Shown piece after piece: positions 59,228 to 64,000 of a stretch of 64,000 nt of DNA; the stretch's first letter is position 1, and every line of letters starts with the position of its first letter. Below the pieces are notes generated by a model. It was not told where the DNA came from. It searched no databases and saw nothing but the letters and a program-made list of their open reading frames with translations. The stretch is from the NCBI GenBank assembly GCA_013368375.1, contig JAACJP010000002.1, positions 186,001 through 250,000 on the forward strand, in the 5' to 3' direction. The position numbers were made by a program, and so were the translations under genes. Source of the stretch: Tricholomella constricta (taxonomy: Eukaryota > Basidiomycota > Agaricomycetes > Agaricales > Lyophyllaceae).

Positions 59228-62200
59228 TTTTTAATCGGGAACCCTCCGGTGTTATAACTTTCGTGGATGTTTCGCTGCGCCGCCTCGCCGGATGTAGACT
59301 CTGGTCCTACCACTCCCGTAAACCTGCTTAGCTAAAGTCTCGTCCTGCTTCCCTTTTCGACGCGTCTAATTAGCCCCTCAGATCGGTGCTGTTCAAGTCC
59401 TGTTATGTGAGTGGGTCCTTACCCTCGCAAAGCGTCAAATCTGCCCACCTCGACGAAGCTCTGCCAGTTGTGTAATCGATGCCGACGGTGGAACCATTTC
59501 CAAGCCGAATCTATTTTTTCAATCTCCGCTTAAAACTCAATCTTCAAGCCCAGCGAAACCTGCTTGCGATCACAGACATGATTTCAAATGCGTCTTCAAC
59601 CACTCGTAGTCGTTCCAGTTTTTGAACAACCAACAATTCAGAAAAACTGTTAACCACAGGGCCTGTACAACTGCTTTGAAAGCCTTTGAGGCCCTCCCTG
59701 TCATGGTCGGCCCCTTCAGGTGCTGCTATTGCACGCGATCAAATATGCGTCACAGGAACCAATGGATCTATCAAACACGTTTGCATTTCAAATTTTCGAT
59801 GTTAACCGGCGGCTCATCTATGAACCTCAGGCACCCTTTTTGTATTCATTCAAAGATCGTCACCTTCCACAACAATCGTACTCACACCCCCTCTAGCCTT
59901 CTGAAGTTCCGCGAGTATTCTCCGATGCACCTCCCCAAGATAACTGGAGGTCTCACCGGCCACCCCAGATCATCGTCAGGGTCTCACACCCTCATGACTG
60001 TGGAGCCACCTGTCTCATCAAACACGTTATATTGAGTTACTTCTGAAACCAGCGAATATCATCAAATAGAACCTTGATCATTGATATTTGGGGATGCGAC
60101 TGAAAGCCCGTCGACATTCCCAGCCCGGAAGGATCAGTGTATCCCAAACTTCATAATTGGCGCTGAAGGACTGGCAGGCTGAATTTAAAGCGACTGCAGG
60201 CAAGCGCCTTGATGAAATTACGAGCTATTGGTCATGGCGATCACTGACCGCCAGTGCTATGCTGCAGTCCATGACTAGGTGTATGTAAGGGTCGGTATTT
60301 TACAGCCTCCTTGCAGGAAGAAGCACGAACATCGGGATACTTTCCTGCACAATTGGCTGTGATCGCTACATGCTCTGCTATTCGCTGCGCGTGTCGGATG
60401 TGCAAGGTTCTTTCCCACCTGGCCCGGAAAAGATCCAACTCTCCTTTCCACATATTCTCTTCCTAGCGCTGATGGCACGCGATCCCATCAAGGCTTGACG
60501 CGATTCAACTGGTCAATGCAGGTTCAACATTTGATGCTCGTGCTCCAAAGCCTCGAAAAACCCAGGGCTACAGAGTGAGCTTTGCTCAAGCGGTAATACC
60601 TATCCGTGGTCTCTGAACCGTATCAATGGGCCAACGTCTGGCACTCATGAAAATGGGCATCGACATCCGCCTACGTTAAAGATTCCTCGCCTTCCCGTCA
60701 TCGGCGCGTGTTGGAGTTCTGCTCAGATCTTTCTACCCATCCATATGCCCGACAGAAACCGTTTCGCTCACCGCCTTCAGAGCCTCCGCACAATAAGGAC
60801 GTCCTCGGAATACGGCCTGCTTACACACCCGCCGTTACGAGTCCGACCCACGGCGTCAGCGTCGTCCAATGACCACTCGAGGACCCTCCCTGATCAAGCA
60901 ATCAAAGTTGTGCCCTGACAGGTTCGTGTACGCAACCCTGACTACTTGGACCACTTGACGGCTTGAATGCGCGGAGTGGATGCTCCGATCTGAATGTCGA
61001 AAAGGTACCACTGGACTGGCAAATGGTCTGTTGAATTCTTGTGAGCAGGGTCAAGGCATCATTGTACGCGTTCACTGCCGCAGTGACAGCTTCATACAAG
61101 CTTCATGTTCTCGAAAGACATAAAAAGACTCCAAGGAACCTTATTTGCGAGCCGCTGCTCTCAATTGTCGATCTTCATCAGCCCTTGCTGAGAAATCTGC
61201 CCGAATCCGCCGAGGGGCGTCAGGGGATCTTAGTGGTTGAAAATTCGAGGTTTGAAGGAACCTTGAAGGCATTATTGACCAGATATAACATATTACATCA
61301 ACTTTTAGTTCCTGGATGTGCAGGTCCTGGTCTGGTCAAGGAAATATATACTGCCTTAGTATCAAAACCAGGTCCAGATGACTGGACGGCTGAAGTTGAT
61401 ACCCTCTTTTTGGATCCTTACTTACGTTGTAGCATCATGCCAACTTGGTGTGAATTATCATCGATTGCATCCACTTCGCGATATAAAAGTGCAGCACAAT
61501 GGGACGCTACTGGGCGCTGCTCAATCCCCCCTTACTCCCGTCAAATCCTTGTCTGCGGTCCAACCTTGCTCTCAGAATCCACACCACAATGACGTGCTCA
61601 GGCACCCTTTAATTATCATGAATTCAAGGCTGATCGGAAAACACATTGCCGGCATTTACATCAAACTTGGGGGAGCCATCTCTGCGGCTACCCTTTCCCT
61701 TGTATTCACGCCAGCGACTCGGATGACGGTTCCCGCTACGACGCGCTAGTTTTTCATTCACCCCGAGTTTTCTGGCCCGGTAGACGGACCGGCCTGTGAG
61801 GGGCCCGTATCTGAAGCCCCAATATAGTTGAGCCGGGGCTCGAGGACAGATCTTCGTAAAATCCTGCGAGGCGGCTGGCACAGCATGTCTTGCCGGCGAG
61901 TTTGTTTGGCCTTGAGCAAGTAATTTACCTCAACTGCCTGAAGCTTGAAAACGGAGAGCACAGATGGATCCCGAAAATGACACATAGTACACGCCGCGAG
62001 TTACCCACGGGCCACACATGGGTTAGTCGGTCCTGGTCGACGCGCCACCTCATGGAAACCTCGCAACAAAGGCGGGGCGGAGTATTGGTCCCATGGAACA
62101 TGTGTGTGGATACTCTTAGATCCTGGGGTGCCGAATTAAACGGGGGGTATATACTGTAGGATGTCTATTAAGCGAAAGTTGAGATACATGGATCGATGAG

Positions 62201-62492
62201 TCGGAGGGAGCGTGTGGCGCGGCGTGCGAGACAATGCCTAGACAGCCGAAGAAGAAAAGCAAAGAGTGAAGATAGTCCTCAGGCGGAGGGAACACAAGGA
62301 AGCGAGGGAACGTGTGGGTTAAAGCGCGAGTAGGTACACATAAAATATGATAAAAGATAAAAGAACGTGCAGAAGAAAACGTAAACTGAAAGCCCAACAG
62401 AGAGAAAAATCAGAGCATACCAGCAGCCTCCCAACTTTTCCTGAAGGTCCTTCTCGTACACTCATTGATACCCACGTCCTAACATCACCCTT
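59228..62492. other. Gene-free stretch of about 3.3 kb
   Basis: It lies between the transcription factor start and the DHHC stop. Open frames of up to 183 codons (61041-61592) are present, but none shows a domain, a plausible intron set or codon-level resemblance to a family. No LTR, terminal repeat, transposase or reverse-transcriptase motif was recognised by eye. It may hold regulatory DNA, a non-coding transcript or decayed repeats. Confidence 0.4.
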
Positions 62493-64000
62493 CTAATCAT
62501 CCCCATCTCGATCCCCAGCCGCGCCAGCCCCCACTCCATGCATCCCTGGATTCACCTCACGTAAATCCTGAGTTACAACTGCATGCGCATCAAGCCAAGA
62601 GAAGCCTTGCGGGCGACACAGTACAGACACAAAGTTTCTGCGGCGTGCGCCGTGCGAGAAGGGGTTGGGCGGCTTGGACGCACCAGGGAATTCGATGGAT
62701 TTGTGCGCTTGGTTGCGGATCTAATATAGAGAAAGAGATTAAATGGGATGATTTGGCGGAGGGAAAGGAAATGCCAGGAATAGAAGCTCACCTGCTCGAT
62801 CGTAGTGACGTTCAGGACCAACAACCTCGCATGATATGCTAGCAGAGCACCGACAGGCCAGATCACCGCGATGCTCAAGCAAAATGCGACGGCGCTGCCA
62901 ATTCCCTTGCGGTCGCTCAGCGCGTGCCGGAAGTTTAGGTTCTGACCTGACGCAGTGGGCACGGTCGTTAGCAGCCAGAGGTGTATGGCGGAGGTGATTA
63001 TGATGAGGAGGAGGGTTGTAGTCTATTGGATGGAGGTGAACATCATGATGCCGGACGGAGAGGAGGAAGGAAGAACATACGGCTGCGCAAAGGAGGGAGA
63101 AGAAGGTCGTGTAGTTCCGTCGGCCGATGCAGTTGTTCACCCACTGACAGTGGTGGTCGCAGCCATCCACGCAATTGTCGCACTAAAATGAGATGTAAAA
63201 TGAGGCTCTAGAGAGTAAGAGACTGGGTGAAGGAAACTGAGCATACCATTTTGCAATGACTGGACCGTGGTGGGCGATACGTCTTACACGTCGGACAGTA
63301 CTTGACCCTCACCCTGAAAGCAAGCCCAATCAAGAGGTCATTTGCATAAGTCCGAGTAAATTTACTCACACGTCTTGTCGAACTCTTAGATCCCTAGGCA
63401 TTGGAGCCCTCACTCCCCCATCCGACGGACTCGTAGCTGGATACGGTGGATCAGTATCGAGATTGCGCGGCAAAATACCAGGGTCCGTCGTTGCTGTAGC
63501 GAACATTGTGCTCAACACGAGCGCCGCGAGGTACGCGCCAATAATGACAATAGCCTTGGAGCCAGCGGAGTGGTGCCACCAAAAAACACAGGTGGTACTG
63601 AACCATAGGCCCGCGAGGCCGAAGACGAGACAGAGAGACGCAAGGAAGGCATAGGGAGTGTCTCCGCCAGTGAGAAGACGTCCAGAGAGGAAGAAACGGT
63701 TGCGTGAGGGGTGGAAAGAGTATTTACGGAAGGGCTTTGAGGAGTTCGGTTTGAGGGCTGGGGTGTACGCGAGGGGGTGTCGGGTGGCAGGTGTAGGAGT
63801 CGGGGGCGTGGCGATAAATGACGGAGGTACATGTGTTGAGGGCGCAGGTGAGGGTGAAGAGGTGTGAGATGGAGCGGGTGAATGAGAGTGGGAGGATGGC
63901 GTGGGGCCGTTGAAGAAACGGATGGGGGAGTCTGAAAAAAGGTGTTCGGGTGTTTTTGTCGGAGTCAAGGGGCGTTCAGCACGTTCTTCGTCGAAAGGAG
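62493..64000 (-). CDS. DHHC palmitoyltransferase, Erf2-like (5' end outside window)
   Basis: S-acyltransferase of internal membranes that palmitoylates cysteines of proteins such as Ras. The frame is open to the right edge ([20 protein letters not shown] continues upstream), so the start is missing. The stop is TAG 62495-62493. A Ser/Pro-rich head, two helices ([35 protein letters not shown]), [10 protein letters not shown], the Cys-rich start [18 protein letters not shown], the catalytic [20 protein letters not shown], two more helices and a cytosolic tail ([20 protein letters not shown]) follow in family order. Short introns lie inside the DHHC region. The zinc Cys/His and active Cys are present. 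Erf2 rather than another DHHC class is judged from order and tail, and is likely but not certain. Confidence 0.82.

Overview
The window is nuclear DNA of a filamentous basidiomycete, most likely an Agaricomycete. The genes are split by many introns of about 45-65 nt with GT-AG (a few GC-AG) borders. Two families typical of mushroom-forming fungi are present: DUF6534 membrane proteins (twice) and a DUF6593 protein. The other genes are clearly eukaryotic (Ctf18, Clp1, Ubc9, mS38, a SAC phosphatase, an Erf2-type DHHC acyltransferase). All gene models were read by eye from coding frames and splice signals. Gene ends are firmer than individual introns.

Region 1 (1-20.1 kb) looks like a secondary-metabolite cluster. 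From left to right it holds: the 3' end of a membrane-anchored reductase-like protein, an O-methyltransferase, P450 A, P450 B, a UbiA-type aromatic prenyltransferase, a CYP7/CYP8-like P450 (C), P450 D, and a second O-methyltransferase with a 2-base frameshift. A UbiA prenyltransferase with four P450s and two O-methyltransferases, and no polyketide synthase or terpene cyclase in view, suggests a prenylated and O-methylated aromatic (meroterpenoid) product. The precursor could be 4-hydroxybenzoate or hydroquinone-like. P450 B and P450 D are paralogues, as are the two methyltransferases, and each pair lies in opposite orientation around the prenyltransferase.

Region 2 (20.1-34.9 kb) holds two DUF6534 seven-helix-type membrane proteins in inverted orientation, a DUF6593 protein, a very acidic SAP-domain protein kinase and a coiled-coil DUF3835/URI-like protein. 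The kinase lacks the usual VAIK lysine and carries a lysine in its glycine loop, as WNK kinases do.

Region 3 (34.9-64 kb) is mainly housekeeping: Ctf18 with an N-terminal PNGLL-repeat tail, an allantoate-permease-type MFS transporter with a 10-nt micro-exon, Clp1, mitoribosomal mS38/Cox24, a decayed protease-like gene, a retropepsin-like protein without its catalytic Asp, the SUMO E2 Ubc9, a Sac2-type phosphoinositide phosphatase, a Zn2Cys6 transcription factor, a gene-free stretch of about 3.3 kb, and the 3' part of a DHHC palmitoyltransferase that runs off the right edge.
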